From Rhodobacter sp. (GTDB taxonomy: Bacteria > Pseudomonadota > Alphaproteobacteria > Rhodobacterales > Rhodobacteraceae): DNA of 58,047 nt. The DNA is taken from contig JAIXRW010000020.1 in NCBI GenBank assembly GCA_027484985.1, positions 1-58,047 on the forward strand. Direction: 5' to 3'. A program made the position numbers and the translations under genes. Below the pieces are notes generated by a model, which was given only the letters and a program-made list of their open reading frames with translations, had not been told where the DNA came from and did not search any database. Below, piece by piece: positions 32,976 through 41,893 of the stretch; within the stretch, counting starts at the first letter, position 1; each line of letters begins with the position of its first letter.

Positions 32976-33187
32976 AGCAATCCCGCCTCATGTCGCTGGT
33001 CGAAGCGGTCGCCAACGTGATCGTCGGTTACGGCGTTGCAGTCGTCACGCAGATCCTGATCTTCCCGGTCTTCGGCTTGCACACGACGCTGGCGCAGAAC
33101 CTGAAGATGGGCGCGGTGTTCACAGTTGTCAGCATCGCGCGGTCCTACATACTGCGGCGGCTGTTCGAGCGGCTGCGGCGGGTCTGA
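32972..33187 (+). CDS. DUF7220-like small membrane protein
   Basis: This 71-residue protein starts MKQSRLMSLVEAVANVIVGY and has two predicted membrane segments (about 10-30 and 43-58), ending in a basic RRLFERLRRV tail. Proteins of this pattern (DUF7220) are common in phages next to methyltransferase or terminase genes, and their role is unknown. It overlaps the end of the alternative frame by 4 bases. Confidence 0.75.
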   Translation: MKQSRLMSLVEAVANVIVGYGVAVVTQILIFPVFGLHTTLAQNLKMGAVFTVVSIARSYILRRLFERLRRV

Positions 33188-33231
33188 TGCCACCGCTGGC
33201 GGATCGGCAATCCAGTTGGTAGCCTTGGCCC

Positions 33232-33429
33232 ATGTCCGAAGGCTGGCAACATATCGAGATCAACGATAACGGGACCATCGTCGTCCTGCGTCCGATTTCG
33301 GACGAGGGACGGGACTGGTTCGCGGAGCATGTCGGCGAACCTGAACCGGGCGGCATCTACACTTGCGACCCGCGCATGGCGCAGGACATCCTGCAGGCCG
33401 CCGCGCGCGACTTGCTGTCGTGGCAATGA
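33232..33429 (+). CDS. Small acidic protein of unknown function
   Basis: This 65-residue acidic protein starts MSEGWQHIEINDNGTIVVLR. There is no known motif. It is the last plus-strand gene before a hairpin and two minus-strand genes. Its codon pattern matches the phage genes around it, which supports that it is real. Confidence 0.6.
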   Translation: MSEGWQHIEINDNGTIVVLRPISDEGRDWFAEHVGEPEPGGIYTCDPRMAQDILQAAARDLLSWQ

Positions 33430-33433
33430 GAAA

Positions 33434-33456
33434 CCGCCGCCCGGTCGGGGCGGCGG
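33434..33456. terminator. GC-rich hairpin between convergent genes
   Basis: CCGCCGCCC (33434-33442) pairs with GGGGCGGCGG (33447-33456) over a 4-base loop. On the minus strand the stem is followed by TTTCTC, so it best serves the DUF3489 gene; on the plus strand it closes the methyltransferase operon without a T-run. It probably acts in both directions. Confidence 0.6.
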
Positions 33457-33477
33457 CGTAGCAATCTTCTCGCGACG

Positions 33478-34050
33478 TCAGGCGGCGGCAAGCCTGTAGA
33501 CCCGTCCGCGTTCTTCGACCTTCTCCGAGGTCACCTCGAGTCCGAGCTTCTTCTTCAGCGCCCCGGCCATCGCGCCGCGCACGGTGTGCGACTGCCAGCC
33601 GGTCGCGGCCGTGATCTCCTCGATGGTCGCGCCCTCCGGCGCGCGCAGCATGGCGATCAGCGTGGCCTGCTTGGTGCCCTCGCGCGGCGTGCGCGCCTTG
33701 GGCGCTGTTTCGGTCTCGGTGGGGATGTCCGTTGCGGGCGCGTCGCTCGGCGCGTCCGTCGCGCCCGTGGGCGCGCTGTTCGCGTCTTCGGGCTCGATGC
33801 CGATGGCAGCGAGGCCTGCGTCGGTGGCGACGAGCGTGGTGCCGTGGCCATCGCCAGTTTCGCGCCACATGGGCTCACCCTTGCGCAGGTCGGCATCGAC
33901 TTCCTGCAGCAGGCCCTTGGCGAGCATCGCGCCGACCACCTTGGTGGCGGCCCCGCCGCGCAAGCTGTCGGGAAGCGGCAGGGCGATGCGGTCCTCGCGC
34001 TGTGCGGCGGCACTGAGAATGATTGCTTGAGTGTCGGAAAGCTGGGTCAT
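33478..34050 (-). CDS. DUF3489 protein
   Basis: The 190-residue protein has a C-terminal winged-helix-like DUF3489 domain: KQATLIAMLRAPEGATIEEI, TGWQSHTVRGAMAGALKKKL and GRVYRLA. A linker rich in acidic residues and threonine precedes it. The N-terminal part (LSDTQAIILSAAAQREDRIA) is another small helical domain. The family is found in alphaproteobacterial phages and probably binds DNA. The ATG has AGGAGACGACG upstream. It runs against the early and late operons, which suits a regulator, but there is no direct evidence for its target. Confidence 0.85.
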   Translation of the reverse strand: MTQLSDTQAIILSAAAQREDRIALPLPDSLRGGAATKVVGAMLAKGLLQEVDADLRKGEPMWRETGDGHGTTLVATDAGLAAIGIEPEDANSAPTGATDAPSDAPATDIPTETETAPKARTPREGTKQATLIAMLRAPEGATIEEITAATGWQSHTVRGAMAGALKKKLGLEVTSEKVEERGRVYRLAAA

Positions 34051-34140
34051 CGTCGTCTCCTGTATCGGGGCGCGCGGAATGCGGGCCCTTCTACGAGGTC
34101 GAGCCCGCCACTCGGCGGGCGGGACCGGGGACGGGTCGTT

Positions 34141-34365
34141 TCACTCGGCGTGTTCGCCTTCGTGGAAGGCCATGTCGGTGATCTCGCGCAGCTTGGCGCG
34201 GTAGTGGTTAAGGGTGCCGACGTGGCCCCAATTGATCTCGTCGGGATGGGTCTCGAAGTGGTCGGCGCTGAGGGCGGCGAGGCGTTCCAGCATCGCGTCG
34301 ATCTCGAACTTGGCGGCGAGGAAGGCGTCGAGGGCTTTCGTGTTGTCGGTCGCGCGGCGGGTCAT
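34141..34365 (-). CDS. Small unknown phage protein
   Basis: This 74-residue helical protein starts MTRRATDNTKALDAFLAAK. The ATG at 34365 has AAGGAG at good spacing; a 24-residue longer form (34437) would run into the divergent promoter region. It lies upstream of DUF3489 in the same direction and is separated from it by 90 bases. The family is not recognised. Confidence 0.65.
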   Translation of the reverse strand: MTRRATDNTKALDAFLAAKFEIDAMLERLAALSADHFETHPDEINWGHVGTLNHYRAKLREITDMAFHEGEHAE

Positions 34366-34429
34366 CTTGGTGGCTCCTTGGGTCGAGTTGCATCGTTCTT
34401 CCGAAAGGACGTTCGCTCTGTCCGCGATG

Positions 34430-34446
34430 CTTATCAACGAGATAAG
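34430..34446. promoter_or_regulatory. Short palindrome in the late-promoter region
   Basis: CTTATC-AACGA-GATAAG is a perfect 6-bp inverted repeat between the minus-strand gene (34365) and the terminase small-subunit gene (34479). The surrounding 50 bases are AT-richer than the rest of the region. A role as operator for the late operon or the divergent gene is possible. Confidence 0.35.
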
Positions 34447-34478
34447 TGCATGATATTGAATGATAATCGGAGCCGTCG

Positions 34479-35081
34479 ATGCAGGGCATGAGCGAGCGCC
34501 AGTACGCCGCCCATGTCGGGCTGTCGCGGGGCGCGATCCAGAAGGCGAAGACGGCCGAGCGGCTGGTCCTCTATCCCGACGGCAGCATCAACGCGGCCGC
34601 TAGCGATGTACGCCGGGCGGAAACGACCGATCCATCGAAGGTGAGGGGCGACCGTGGCGCCAGTGGCGCCGCGAAAGCCCCCCGAACGAAGCCGCCCGAA
34701 CCGAAGCTAAAGCCGGTCCCAGAGGCAGCCGTGGCTGCCGTCGGCGACACGCTGCGCGAACAGGGGCTGGCGGTCCCTGCGGTCGGTGGCGGGACGACCT
34801 TTCTGCAGGCCAAGACCGCGAACGAGGTGCTGAAAGCGCAGGAGCGGCGCATCCGTCTGCAGAAGCTGAAGGGAGAGTTGATCGAGCGTGCGCGCGCGCT
34901 GTCGCTGGTGTTCCGCCTGGCGCGCGAGGTGCGGGACGCGTGGGTGACCTGGCCTGCGCGGTCGTCGGCCTTGATGGCGGCTGATCTCGGCGTCGAGCCT
35001 GCCGCCATGCAGAAGGTCCTGGAGAAACATGTACGCGCCCACCTCGACGAACTCGCCGAGGTCCGGCCCGACTTCCGGTGA
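34479..35081 (+). CDS. Terminase small subunit-like DNA packaging protein
   Basis: The 200-residue protein has an N-terminal helix-turn-helix (SERQYAAHVGLSRGAIQKA) like lambda Nu1. A basic, proline-rich linker and a helical C-terminal domain follow (FLQAKTANEVLKAQERRIRL, then EVRDAWVTWPARSSALMAAD) that may oligomerise or contact the large subunit. It directly precedes the large terminase, whose start it overlaps by 53 bases. In lambda-like phages this protein binds cos. The cos site should lie nearby, but I could not identify it. Confidence 0.8.
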   Translation: MQGMSERQYAAHVGLSRGAIQKAKTAERLVLYPDGSINAAASDVRRAETTDPSKVRGDRGASGAAKAPRTKPPEPKLKPVPEAAVAAVGDTLREQGLAVPAVGGGTTFLQAKTANEVLKAQERRIRLQKLKGELIERARALSLVFRLAREVRDAWVTWPARSSALMAADLGVEPAAMQKVLEKHVRAHLDELAEVRPDFR

Positions 35082-37029
35082 TGATGAGGGCCTGACGGAT
35101 TTCGACGGCGCGGGCGAGATCCTGCGGTCTTGGGGCAGCGGGCTCCGGCCCGATCCGGACCTGACCGTCTCGGAATGGGCGGACCGGCACCGGATGCTGT
35201 CGGGCCGCGCCTCAGCCGAACCGGGGCGCTATCGTACAGGTCGTACGCCTTACATGCGCGAGATCATGGACCGGCTGTCGCCCGGCGATCCCACGCAACG
35301 GATCGTGTTCATGAAGGCCGCGCAGGTCGGCGCGACCGAGGCGGGGAACAACTGGATCGGGTTCGCCATCCACCAGGCACCGGGTCCGATGCTCGCGGTT
35401 CAGCCGACGGTGGAACTGGCCAAGCGCAACTCGCGCCAGCGGATCGACCCGCTGATCGACGAAAGCCCGGAGCTGCGGGATAGGGTCAAACCGGCCCGGT
35501 CCCGCGATGCCGGCAACACGATGCTGTCGAAGGAATTCGCGGGCGGCATACTGATCATGACGGGCGCAAACTCGGCGGTCGGGCTGCGCTCCACCCCGGC
35601 GCGGTACATCTTCCTCGACGAGGTCGATGCCTATCCGGCGTCCGCCGACGAGGAAGGCGACCCCGTCTCGCTGGCCGAGGCGCGCTCGCTGACCTTCGCG
35701 CATCGGCGCAAGGTGCTACTGGTCTCGACGCCGACGATCCGGGGGCTGAGCCGGATCGAACGCGAATACGAGGCGAGCGACCAGGGGCGGTTCTTCGTGC
35801 CATGCCCGCATTGCGGTGCGATGCAGTGGCTGAAGTTTGACCGCCTGCGCTGGCAGAAGGGCCGGCCCGAGACGGCGGAGTATCACTGCGAGAGCTGCGA
35901 CGCGGCCATCGCGGAGCACCACAAGACGGCGATGCTGGAGGGCGGGGAATGGCGGGCGACCGCCACGGCCGCCGATCCGACGACGGTCGGCTACCACCTC
36001 TCGGCGCTCTATTCACCGGTGGGCTGGCTCAGCTGGTCCCGCATTGCTCGCGGCTGGGAGGCGGCCCAAGGGTCGGACGAGGCGATCAAGGCGTTCCGCA
36101 ACACGATCCTCGGCGAGACATGGGTGGAGAGAGGCGAAGCGCCCGACTGGCAGCGGCTCTACGACCGCCGCGAGTCATGGAAACCGGGCACCGTCCCCGC
36201 GGGCGGGTTGTTCCTGACCGCCGGGGCCGACGTGCAGAAGGACCGGATCGAGGTCGATGTCTGGGCCTGGGGTCGCGGGCTGGAAAGCTGGCTGATCGAT
36301 CACGTCGTGATCGAAGGCGGGCCGGACCGGCACGATGCCTGGTCGGAGCTGACCGCGCTGCTGGGCAAAAGCTGGCCCCACGAACGCGGCGCGCAACTGC
36401 GGATCGCGCGGATGGCCATCGACACGGGCTACGAGGCCCCGGCCGTCTATGCCTGGTCGCGCAGCGCCGGGTTTGCGCAGGTGTCGCCGGTGAAGGGCGT
36501 CGAAGGGTTCAACCGCTCGAGCCCGGTGTCGGGCCCGACCTTCGTGGACGCGACCGAGGGCGGCAAACGTCTGCGGCGCGGCGCACGGCTCTGGACCGTG
36601 GCGGTCTCGACCTTCAAGGCCGAGACCTACCGCTTCCTGCGGCTGGAACGACCGACGACCGAGGAACGCGCCGCGGGCGCGGCCTTCCCGCCCGGCACGA
36701 TCCACCTGCCGACGTGGGTGGAAAGCGAATGGCTGAAGCAGGTCGTGGCCGAACAGCTGGTGACGGTGCGCACGAAGCGCGGGTTCGCCCGGCTGGAATG
36801 GCAGAAGCTGCGCGAGCGGAACGAGGCTCTGGACTGCCGGGTCTACGCCCGCGCTGCCGCCTGGATCGCGGGAGTCGACCGCTGGTCGGAGGCCCGGTGG
36901 CAGGATCTGGAACGGCAGTTCCCGGACCGGGACGCAATGCGGGCCGAGAGTGGACCAACGCCATCGGGTTTTCCTCGGATGCCACAGGGTCCGAGGCGCC
37001 GAACTGTGCGCTCGACCTATATGGGCTGA
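35029..37029 (+). CDS. Terminase large subunit, GpA family
   Basis: The 666-residue protein has the packaging ATPase with a Walker A-like FMKAAQVGATEAGNNW near 95 and Walker B YIFLDEVDAYPA near 194. A zinc ribbon (CPHCGAMQWL and CESCDAAI) follows, then a nuclease domain with acidic GADVQKDRIEVDVWAWG near 402. It is the size of lambda gpA and implies packaging from cos-type ends. The ATG at 35029 is used; its N-terminal 22 residues overlap the small-subunit gene. It converges with an antisense cargo gene 9 bases downstream. Confidence 0.95.
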   Translation: MYAPTSTNSPRSGPTSGDDEGLTDFDGAGEILRSWGSGLRPDPDLTVSEWADRHRMLSGRASAEPGRYRTGRTPYMREIMDRLSPGDPTQRIVFMKAAQVGATEAGNNWIGFAIHQAPGPMLAVQPTVELAKRNSRQRIDPLIDESPELRDRVKPARSRDAGNTMLSKEFAGGILIMTGANSAVGLRSTPARYIFLDEVDAYPASADEEGDPVSLAEARSLTFAHRRKVLLVSTPTIRGLSRIEREYEASDQGRFFVPCPHCGAMQWLKFDRLRWQKGRPETAEYHCESCDAAIAEHHKTAMLEGGEWRATATAADPTTVGYHLSALYSPVGWLSWSRIARGWEAAQGSDEAIKAFRNTILGETWVERGEAPDWQRLYDRRESWKPGTVPAGGLFLTAGADVQKDRIEVDVWAWGRGLESWLIDHVVIEGGPDRHDAWSELTALLGKSWPHERGAQLRIARMAIDTGYEAPAVYAWSRSAGFAQVSPVKGVEGFNRSSPVSGPTFVDATEGGKRLRRGARLWTVAVSTFKAETYRFLRLERPTTEERAAGAAFPPGTIHLPTWVESEWLKQVVAEQLVTVRTKRGFARLEWQKLRERNEALDCRVYARAAAWIAGVDRWSEARWQDLERQFPDRDAMRAESGPTPSGFPRMPQGPRRRTVRSTYMG

Positions 37030-37038
37030 CCATGGGAA

Positions 37039-37653
37039 CTATTGCTGTTGCAGCGCGCGGCTGCGGGCGAAGGCCTCGAGGGAAACCTTGCGCCGGGTGG
37101 CAAGATCGCGGACGCGCGCCGCGATCTCTTGTTGGCCAAAGTCCACCGGGTTGAAGGGTCCGCCATACCAGCGGACCATGTCCTTGTGCTGCGGATGGCG
37201 ACGGTTCGCGATGGCCTCGACGAACTCCATGAAGCCGGGTGGACCACCCACGTCCTCGGGCGGCGCTGTGCGCTCGCCCGCGATGAACAGCGGATAATCT
37301 GTGCCGGGATCAGCCGCGCCGACGTGTTCGACAAGGACGCGGTGCTGCCAGTCGTCACCGAAGTCGTAGGTGTAGAGGAACTCGGTGACACCGCGATCGA
37401 TCAGCGTGCCGAGGCGCATGCCCTTGGCCTGATAAATCTTGCGGCCCCACACCGCGTCCTCGGGATCGTGCTCGCCATAGACCCTGTCGCCGACCCGGAA
37501 GTCATAGAGGTGATGGTTCTCCCACGGCATCACCGCCTGGATGATTTCGTGCAGGGCGCGGAGGTTGGTGGTCAGGCTGACCTCGAGCTCACGCCAGATG
37601 CAGGGTTCGAGATGCAGCAGTTCGATGCGAAGGCGGGCAATCCGGTCGGTCAT
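37039..37653 (-). CDS. Plasmid pRiA4b ORF-3-like protein (antisense cargo)
   Basis: The 204-residue protein matches the pRiA4b ORF-3-like pattern: LLHLEPCIWRELEV, LRALHEIIQAVMPWENHHLYDF, FLYTYDFGDDWQHRVLVE and CG-poor GPPGFMEFVEAI. The family is found on plasmids and phages, and its biochemical role is unknown. The start at 37653 (MTDRIARLRIEL) is chosen because upstream sequence is not protein-like. It lies on the minus strand between the terminase and the head-tail connector, interrupting the late operon. That suggests a later insertion with its own expression. Confidence 0.88.
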   Translation of the reverse strand: MTDRIARLRIELLHLEPCIWRELEVSLTTNLRALHEIIQAVMPWENHHLYDFRVGDRVYGEHDPEDAVWGRKIYQAKGMRLGTLIDRGVTEFLYTYDFGDDWQHRVLVEHVGAADPGTDYPLFIAGERTAPPEDVGGPPGFMEFVEAIANRRHPQHKDMVRWYGGPFNPVDFGQQEIAARVRDLATRRKVSLEAFARSRALQQQ

Positions 37654-37701
37654 GGCAGGCCAGGTCGGGATGGGGCACTGGCAGGATAGAGGCGAGCCGA
37701 G

Positions 37702-37917
37702 ATGGCGACAATCACGGACCTCCGCGCCCGCCGCGAGGCGTTGGCCGCACAGCGTGCCTCGGGCGTGGCCCGGGTCAGCTATGACGGAAAGACGGTGGAT
37801 TACCGTACCGTGGCTGAGATCGACCGGGCACTCGAGGCGCTGGATCGCGAGATCGCGGCGGCCGAAGGGCGGCGGATCGTGCGGCAAGTGCGCGTCATCA
37901 CGGAAAAGGGGCTCTGA
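37702..37917 (+). CDS. gpW-like head-tail connector protein
   Basis: The 71-residue protein has VSYDGKTVDYRTVAEIDRALE and a short basic C-terminal tail, the pattern of lambda gpW-type head-tail joining proteins. It sits immediately before the portal gene, as in lambda. The ribosome site is GAGCCGAG. Confidence 0.82.
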   Translation: MATITDLRARREALAAQRASGVARVSYDGKTVDYRTVAEIDRALEALDREIAAAEGRRIVRQVRVITEKGL

Positions 37918-37919
37918 GC

Positions 37920-39446
37920 ATGGGGCTGTTCGACAGGTTCCGCGGCGGGTCCATTCCCGGCCAGGCGAGCGGCAGCCCTGCAGCCGTGCGCGCCCGGCTC
38001 GAAGGGGCCATGGCGCGGCGACGGCTCAAGGGCTGGAATCCACCGCTCGAGAACATCAATGCGCTGGTGGCCTCCGGCGGTCCGCGCCTGCTTGCCCGTG
38101 CCCGCGAACTGGTTGTCACTAACGGTTATGCGGCAAACGCTTGCGAGGCCTTTGCCGCAAACCTGGTCGGCGACGGGATCAAGCCGTCCTCGCTTATCGA
38201 GGATGCAGGCCTTCGTGATCGGGTCCAGAAGCTCTGGTTGGCATGGACGGACGAGGCCGACGCGGACGGGCTGACGGACTTCTATGGGCTGCAGGCCATG
38301 GTCGCGCGCGAGATGTTCGTGGCGGGCGAGTGCTTCGTGCGGCTCCGCCCCCGGCGCACAGCAGACGGGCTCTCGGTGCCCATGCAACTGCAGCTCCTGC
38401 AGTCCGAGATGCTGCCTTTCGAGAAGCTCGAGACCGCGCCCAACGGCAACCGCATCCGCTGTGGGATCGAGTTCGACGGGATCGGGCGGCGTGTGGCCTA
38501 TCACTTCCGCCGCCGCCATCCGGGCGACAGCACGGATCAGCGGCTGGCGGTGCCCGACACTGTCCGCGTCCCGGCCGGGGACGTCCTGCACATCTACCGG
38601 CCCATCGACGCAGGCCAGATCCGGGGCCTGCCGCATGTAGCACCCGCCATGGTGCGGCTCTTCCTGCTCGACCAGTACGATGACGCGGAGCTTGACCGGA
38701 AGAAGACCGCGGCGATGTTCGCGGGCTTCATCACCAAGACGGCGCCGGAAGAACCGATGATGGGCGAAGGCGCAGCCGATGCCGAAGGTGCCGCGATAGC
38801 CAGCCTCGAGCCTGGCACCATGCAGGTGCTGTTGCCGGGAGAGGACGTGAAGTTCTCGAGCCCGGCAGATGTGGGCGGAGGCTACGAGGCGTTCCAGTAC
38901 CGGATACTGCTCGCCGTCTCGGCCTCGCTGGGACTGCCCTATCACCTCGTCACAGGCGATGTGCGGCAGGCGAACTATTCCAGCCTTCGGGCCGAACTGG
39001 TCGAGTTTCGGCGCCGCATCGGCCAATTGCAGCATGGCGTGATCGTGCACCAGTTCTGCCGCCCCGTCTGGGCGCGCTGGATGGAAACTGCCGTGCTGTC
39101 GGGCGCGCTCGATCTGCCCGGGTTCGCCGCCGCACCCGGGCAGTTCCGCGCGGCACAATGGATCCCGCCGCGCTGGGACTGGGTCGATCCGCTGAAGGAT
39201 ATCCAGGCACAGGTCCTCGCAATGGAGGCGGGCATCACCTCGCGGCGCAAGGTGGTCGAGGCCACCGGCTACGACGTCGAGGAGGTCGACCGCGAGAACG
39301 CGGCTGATGCCAAGCGGTCGGCCGCATTGGGCCTCCGCTACCGGACCAGCCCCGGCGAGAAGCAAGGCGCGCGGGCTACGCCCACAAGGCTGCCCGATCC
39401 GGAAACCGATGGATCTGACGCGGCCGCGCAATCCGAACAGGAGTGA
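37920..39446 (+). CDS. Portal protein, lambda family
   Basis: The 508-residue protein shows lambda-type portal features: ELVVTNGYAANACEAFAANLVG near 63, LIEDAGLRDRVQKLWLAWTD, VAGECFVRLRPR, and a C-terminal helical domain with DWVDPLKDIQAQVLAMEAG. It forms the ring at the capsid vertex through which DNA passes. It starts two bases after the gpW-like stop and ends four bases before the protease gene. Confidence 0.93.
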   Translation: MGLFDRFRGGSIPGQASGSPAAVRARLEGAMARRRLKGWNPPLENINALVASGGPRLLARARELVVTNGYAANACEAFAANLVGDGIKPSSLIEDAGLRDRVQKLWLAWTDEADADGLTDFYGLQAMVAREMFVAGECFVRLRPRRTADGLSVPMQLQLLQSEMLPFEKLETAPNGNRIRCGIEFDGIGRRVAYHFRRRHPGDSTDQRLAVPDTVRVPAGDVLHIYRPIDAGQIRGLPHVAPAMVRLFLLDQYDDAELDRKKTAAMFAGFITKTAPEEPMMGEGAADAEGAAIASLEPGTMQVLLPGEDVKFSSPADVGGGYEAFQYRILLAVSASLGLPYHLVTGDVRQANYSSLRAELVEFRRRIGQLQHGVIVHQFCRPVWARWMETAVLSGALDLPGFAAAPGQFRAAQWIPPRWDWVDPLKDIQAQVLAMEAGITSRRKVVEATGYDVEEVDRENAADAKRSAALGLRYRTSPGEKQGARATPTRLPDPETDGSDAAAQSEQE

Positions 39447-39450
39447 CAGG

Positions 39451-40470
39451 ATGAAGAGCTGGTACACGATCCGCGCCCGGGGTCCCGGCGCGGAAGGATC
39501 TCGCGCGGAAGTGCTGATCTATGACGAGATCGGCGCCTATGGCGTCAGTGCCAAGGGATTCCTCGCGGAACTTGGCGCGCTGCCGGACGGGGTGCCGATC
39601 GACCTGCGCCTCAACAGCCCCGGTGGCTCGGTCTTCGACGCGGTGGCGATCTACAATGCCCTGCAGCGGCATGACGGAACGATCACCGTCTGGATCGATG
39701 GCGTGGCCGCCTCGGCCGCCTCCTATGTGGCCATGGCGGGCGACGAGATCGTCATGCCCGAGAACGCCTTCCTGATGATCCATGACCCTTCGGGGCTGGT
39801 CATGGGCACCGCCGCCGACATGCGAGAGATGGCCGACACGATGGACAAGATCGCGGGCGGCATGGTCCGAGGCTATGCGGCAAGGTCCGGACGCTCCGAA
39901 GAGGAAATCGCGGCCCTGATGGCGGCCGAGACCTGGTTCGATGCGGAAGCGGCCCTCGAGGCGGGGCTGGCCACCCGCACGATCGAGCCAGTGCGGATTG
40001 CAGCCAGCTTTGACATCGCCCGGTTCCGCAACGCGCCGCCCGCGCTGGCAGAAGCCATCGCCGATCCGGCTTCTGAGAGCGATAAGGACGGCAGTAAGAC
40101 CGGCGAAGACGCCATAGGCGACGAGATCGGCGACGAGGCTCCCGCGGTCCCGGGTGAACCCGAGCCTGAGCCGGGCACACCGCCGCGTCCCGACCCTGTG
40201 GTGACGGGCTTCGATCCAACCGCCATCCGGCGTGACGCCATTGCCCATGCCCGCGCCGTGGTCGACCTCTGTCGCCTTGCAGGACAGCCGCAGATGGCCG
40301 GGCGGTACCTTGAAGAGGACGCCAGCCTCGATGCGGTGCGCAGCAGCCTTCTTGCCGCGAGGGCCGAGGCGGAGGCGCAGATCAGCCCCCATCACCCGCA
40401 ACCCGGGCCCACGCCCACCGCCCGCCCCTGGGGCGACGTGATCGCCCGCACCTTCAAGCTGAAAGGATGA
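39451..40470 (+). CDS. ClpP-like prohead maturation protease
   Basis: The 339-residue protein has NSPGGSVFDAVAIYNAL near 56, the catalytic serine in GVAASAASYVAMAGDE at about S88, and a histidine at FLMIHDPSG (H111), the ClpP/SppA-type serine protease arrangement. A proline/glutamate-rich linker and a C-terminal domain (about 245-339) probably act as a scaffold, as in lambda gpC/Nu3. It would cleave scaffold and portal parts during head assembly. The ATG at 39451 has ACAGGAGTGACAGG upstream. Confidence 0.92.
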   Translation: MKSWYTIRARGPGAEGSRAEVLIYDEIGAYGVSAKGFLAELGALPDGVPIDLRLNSPGGSVFDAVAIYNALQRHDGTITVWIDGVAASAASYVAMAGDEIVMPENAFLMIHDPSGLVMGTAADMREMADTMDKIAGGMVRGYAARSGRSEEEIAALMAAETWFDAEAALEAGLATRTIEPVRIAASFDIARFRNAPPALAEAIADPASESDKDGSKTGEDAIGDEIGDEAPAVPGEPEPEPGTPPRPDPVVTGFDPTAIRRDAIAHARAVVDLCRLAGQPQMAGRYLEEDASLDAVRSSLLAARAEAEAQISPHHPQPGPTPTARPWGDVIARTFKLKG

Positions 40471-40476
40471 TCCTCA

Positions 40477-40848
40477 ATGACCACGCTGACCGAAGGCAGA
40501 CATGCGGGCGGCTTCCTCGTCTGGGAAACCTCGCGCGACTACACCCGTGAGACCGTCACCCTCACCTCCGGCGCGGGCAACCTCGAGCCCGGCACGGTGC
40601 TGGGCAAGATCACCACGGGCGGGAAGTTCACCCAGCTTGCCCCCGCTGCGTCGAACGGCAGTCAGAACGCTGCCGGGATCCTCTGGGGCCACGCTGACGC
40701 GACGGCCGCCGATGCCGCTGCCGTCGTGGTTCTGCGCGGCCCGGCCATCGTCAACCGCAATGACATCATCTGGCCCACGGGCGCGACGGAACCGCAGATC
40801 TCCGCCGCCACGGCGGCGCTGGCCGCGCTTGGCATCCTGCTGCGCTGA
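40477..40848 (+). CDS. Head decoration protein (gpD-like)
   Basis: The 123-residue protein resembles lambda gpD-type decoration proteins: ETVTLTSGAGNLEPGTVLGK and AAGILWGHADAT, then VVLRGPAIVNR and a C-terminal LAALGILLR. Trimers of this protein stabilise expanded capsids. It lies between protease and major capsid gene as expected. AGGATGATCC provides the ribosome site. Confidence 0.9.
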   Translation: MTTLTEGRHAGGFLVWETSRDYTRETVTLTSGAGNLEPGTVLGKITTGGKFTQLAPAASNGSQNAAGILWGHADATAADAAAVVVLRGPAIVNRNDIIWPTGATEPQISAATAALAALGILLR

Positions 40849-40872
40849 TCTCTTCATCGAAAGGACATCCCC

Positions 40873-41886
40873 ATGGCGACCATGGACATCTTCGAAGGCG
40901 ATGCCTTCTCGATCATCGAACTGACCCGCGCGCTGGAGAACATCCCCTTCAAGCCCGCGATCCTGTCGGGCGCGAACCTCTTCGGGCCCCGCGGCGTGCG
41001 TGCGCGCACCGTCGTGATCGAGAGCCGGGACGGCACGCTGCAGCTGATCCCCTTCTCCGAACGCGGCTCGGCCTACGAACAACAGGTGCCGGAACGCCGC
41101 GAGATGCGCGCCTTCGTCGTGCGTCAGTTCAAGAAACAGGACGTGCTCTGGGCCTCGGAAATCCAGGGCATCCGAGACCACGGGTCGGAAACCGCGACCC
41201 AGCAGGTGCAGACCGAGGTGGCCCGCAAGCTCGGGCGGCTGCGGAACGACGCCGAGGCCACCTTCGAGTTCCACCTCTTCAACGGCATCCAGGGCGTGGT
41301 GAAGGATCCGAAGGACGGAGCGACGGTGGTCAACTACTTCACCGAGTTCGGCATCACGCCCGCCACGGAGGTCGACTTCGACCTCGACAACGCGAGCCCC
41401 GCCTCCGGCGCGCTACGCAAGCGCTGCCAGGCGCTGATCGAAAGCGTCGAGGACAGCCTTGGCGGGCTGGCCGCCGGTCAGGTCCAGCTGCGCGCCGAAT
41501 GCGGCTCGGCCTTCTTTGCCGATCTGGTCGCCCACAAGGAGGTGCGAGAGACCTATCTCAACACCGCCGCCGCCGCCGACCTTCGGGGCCGCGTGGGCGA
41601 AGAGGTCAGCTTCGGTGGCATCACCTTCCGCCGCTACCGGGGTGGCCTCGGCTTTGGCGTGCCGACGGACAAGGCTTACTTCTATCCCGAGGGGGTCGAG
41701 GGCCTCTTCGAGATCTACTTCGCTCCGGCCGACACCTTCGAGACGGCAAACACGCTGGGCCTGCCGCTCTACGCGCGCATGATCCCCGACCGGGATCGCG
41801 ACGAATGGGTGCGCCTCGAGATCGAGAGCAACCCGCTGCCGATCTGCACCCGCCCGCAGGTGCTGCGATCGGCGCGGCGGACGTGA
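40873..41886 (+). CDS. Major capsid protein (capsid protein E family)
   Basis: The 337-residue protein has the lambda gpE-type pattern: LTRALENIPFKPAILSGANLF, VVIESRDGTLQLIPFSERG, QTEVARKLGRLRNDAEATFEFH, and a C-terminal NTLGLPLYARMIPDRDRDEW. The length is normal for the family. It is followed by a convergent toxin-antitoxin pair after only 7 bases. Confidence 0.94.
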   Translation: MATMDIFEGDAFSIIELTRALENIPFKPAILSGANLFGPRGVRARTVVIESRDGTLQLIPFSERGSAYEQQVPERREMRAFVVRQFKKQDVLWASEIQGIRDHGSETATQQVQTEVARKLGRLRNDAEATFEFHLFNGIQGVVKDPKDGATVVNYFTEFGITPATEVDFDLDNASPASGALRKRCQALIESVEDSLGGLAAGQVQLRAECGSAFFADLVAHKEVRETYLNTAAAADLRGRVGEEVSFGGITFRRYRGGLGFGVPTDKAYFYPEGVEGLFEIYFAPADTFETANTLGLPLYARMIPDRDRDEWVRLEIESNPLPICTRPQVLRSARRT

Positions 41887-41893
41887 TGACGGC

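Noticed and set aside
37654..37887. Extended start for the pRiA4b-like gene
   Set aside because: The extra 78 residues overlap the gpW-like gene and its ribosome site and do not look like the family's N-terminus.
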